Source of the DNA: an uncultured Bacillota bacterium
GTDB lineage: Bacteria > Bacillota > Clostridia > Peptostreptococcales > Anaerovoracaceae
Length of the DNA stretch: 35,196 nucleotides
Assembly: GCA_949292945.1 (NCBI GenBank)
Contig: CASFAX010000014.1
Coordinates: forward strand, 1 to 35,196
Reading direction: 5' to 3'
The first letter of the stretch is position 1. Every line of letters starts with the position of its first letter. The notes below the pieces were generated by a model. That model was not told where the DNA came from and ran no database searches. It worked only from the letters and a program-made list of their open reading frames with translations. Positions 34,272 through 35,196 of the stretch are shown here, piece by piece. Made by a program: the position numbers and the translations under genes.

Positions 34272-35031
34272 ATCACTTGAAGAACTGAAACAGGAATGGC
34301 TTGCCGAGGAGAGCATAGCTCACATTCACGGCTGGGATTTTTCCCATATAAACGACCGGTATGAGGAAGAAGATAATCTGCCGTGGAATTACGGCGAAAC
34401 GATAAAAAAATATCTGACGCCGGAAATGAAGCTGCTGGACACGGATACGGGAGGGGGAGAATTTCTTCTCAGTCTGGGACACCCCTATGAAAATACCGCC
34501 GCAACTGAAGGTTACCCGCCAAACGTTAAGTTGTGTGAAGATGTGCTTTTGCCGCTGGGCATAGATTTCAGGGAGGTGGCAGATGCGGGAAGGCTGCCTT
34601 TTGATGGGGAGAGCTTTGACATGGTCATAAACAGGCATGGCGATTTTGATGCAGAGGAGATTCACAGAATCCTTAAGCCGGGTGGATTATTCATAACCCA
34701 GCAGGTAGGCGCGGAAAATGACCGTGAGCTGGTGGGGATGCTGCTTCCCGGAAGCGAGATGCCTTACCCGGAGCAGTACCTTGCCGCTGCCTGTGAAAAG
34801 TTCGTCCGCGCAGGTTTTGACATAATCGAGGAAGGTGAAGCCTTTCCCGAAATAAGGTTTTACGACGTGGGCGCACTGGTGTGGTTTGCGAGGATAATCG
34901 AATGGGAATTCCCCGGGTTTTCCGTGGAAGACTGCTTTGACCGGCTCAGGGCGGCTCAGGAAATTCTGGAGGACAAAGGGGTCATCCAGGGGACGACCCA
35001 CAGGTTTATGTTAGTTGCGAGGAAAAGATGA
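34258..35031 (+). CDS. SAM-dependent class I methyltransferase
   Basis: A 257-residue methyltransferase. The fold elements are present: MKLLDTDTGGGEFLLSLG (motif I, with DTGGG), TEGYPPNVKLCEDVLLPLGI (acidic strand end), ADAGRLPFDGESFDMVINRHGDF (motif IV region) and IHRILKPGGLFITQQVG. That order resembles rRNA- or small-molecule-type methyltransferases; the substrate is unknown. The ATG at 34258 is chosen over one at 34216 because GGAG lies upstream and it begins where conservation starts. It overlaps RhuM by 14 bases and its stop overlaps the next start (ATGA). Confidence 0.85.
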   Translation: MQRNKSLEELKQEWLAEESIAHIHGWDFSHINDRYEEEDNLPWNYGETIKKYLTPEMKLLDTDTGGGEFLLSLGHPYENTAATEGYPPNVKLCEDVLLPLGIDFREVADAGRLPFDGESFDMVINRHGDFDAEEIHRILKPGGLFITQQVGAENDRELVGMLLPGSEMPYPEQYLAAACEKFVRAGFDIIEEGEAFPEIRFYDVGALVWFARIIEWEFPGFSVEDCFDRLRAAQEILEDKGVIQGTTHRFMLVARKR

Positions 35032-35196
35032 GATTTCAGGACAACGTGTTAAAAGAGTATCTGAAAAATGTTTACTTCATATGCGGAACTCCGTGCGGTG
35101 GAAAGACGACGGTTTCAAGAGAACTCGGCAGGCGGTACGGCATTGCCGTCTACAGCGCCGACGACGAGTTTTCAAGGCATCAGAAGCTTTCGGATG
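35028..35196 (+). CDS. P-loop kinase-like protein, N-terminal part (cut by window end)
   Basis: The frame begins ATG at 35028 overlapping the methyltransferase stop, with GGAAAAG as ribosome site. It runs open to the edge for 56 residues. VYFICGTPCGGKTTVSREL is a Walker A motif of the small-kinase type, followed by YGIAVYSADDEF, as in nucleoside or shikimate-kinase-like folds. Substrate unknown. Confidence 0.7.
   Translation, partial: MRFQDNVLKEYLKNVYFICGTPCGGKTTVSRELGRRYGIAVYSADDEFSRHQKLSD

Overview
The window reads as a chromosomal segment of an anaerobic Clostridia-class Firmicute of moderate GC content. This is inferred from gene content: a DnaD-type helicase loader, RNase M5, a DivIC-like septum protein, WalJ/RlmH, an LTA-synthase-like enzyme, a group B [FeFe] hydrogenase, L-serine fermentation genes and a complete atpIBEFHAGDC operon. 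GTG and TTG starts are common. Genus cannot be assigned from sequence alone. The first ~600 bases do not fit the rest: roughly 1-480 is a Bacteroides-like hybrid histidine kinase on the minus strand, followed by a very AT-rich stretch of dnaB that changes abruptly to the host composition near 590. An assembly chimera is the simplest explanation.

Layout. 460-7699 is a compact plus-strand block: dnaB 3' part, a DnaD protein fused to a DnaI/DnaC-type N-terminal zinc domain with no AAA+ domain, a LysM-G5-M23 peptidase, DivIC/FtsB-like protein, RNase M5, RsmA and an LtaS-like enzyme. A GNAT gene (7900-8451) follows. 8453-12313 is a serine module: a LysR regulator divergent from sdaAB-sdaAA-sstT, with a strong promoter and a palindrome between them. 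aroB (minus), a SanA/YdcF-like protein and a group B [FeFe] hydrogenase follow.

15792-24402 is the accessory region. It holds an intergenic cluster of five copies of a 10-bp word, a lipoprotein, a Schlafen/AlbA_2-type regulator bracketed by 54-bp direct repeats with a large palindrome over its promoter, a truncated DUF4143 ATPase remnant, a PadR-HAAS-secreted protein operon, several small AT-rich unknown genes, a hairpin-rich noncoding stretch, an HxlR-RNase H pair and an intact DUF4143 ATPase.

24418-32466 is core again: walJ, rlmH and the ATP synthase operon. The c subunit carries residues typical of Na+ binding, epsilon has only its N-terminal domain, and beta has a low-complexity tail. 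Downstream are a repeat-rich terminator region, the deletion scar of a two-component system, and an overlapping chain RhuM - methyltransferase - P-loop protein that runs off the right edge. Serine deamination, the Na+-coupled serine symporter and a probably Na+-coupled ATP synthase suggest an amino-acid-fermenting, sodium-using lifestyle (inference).
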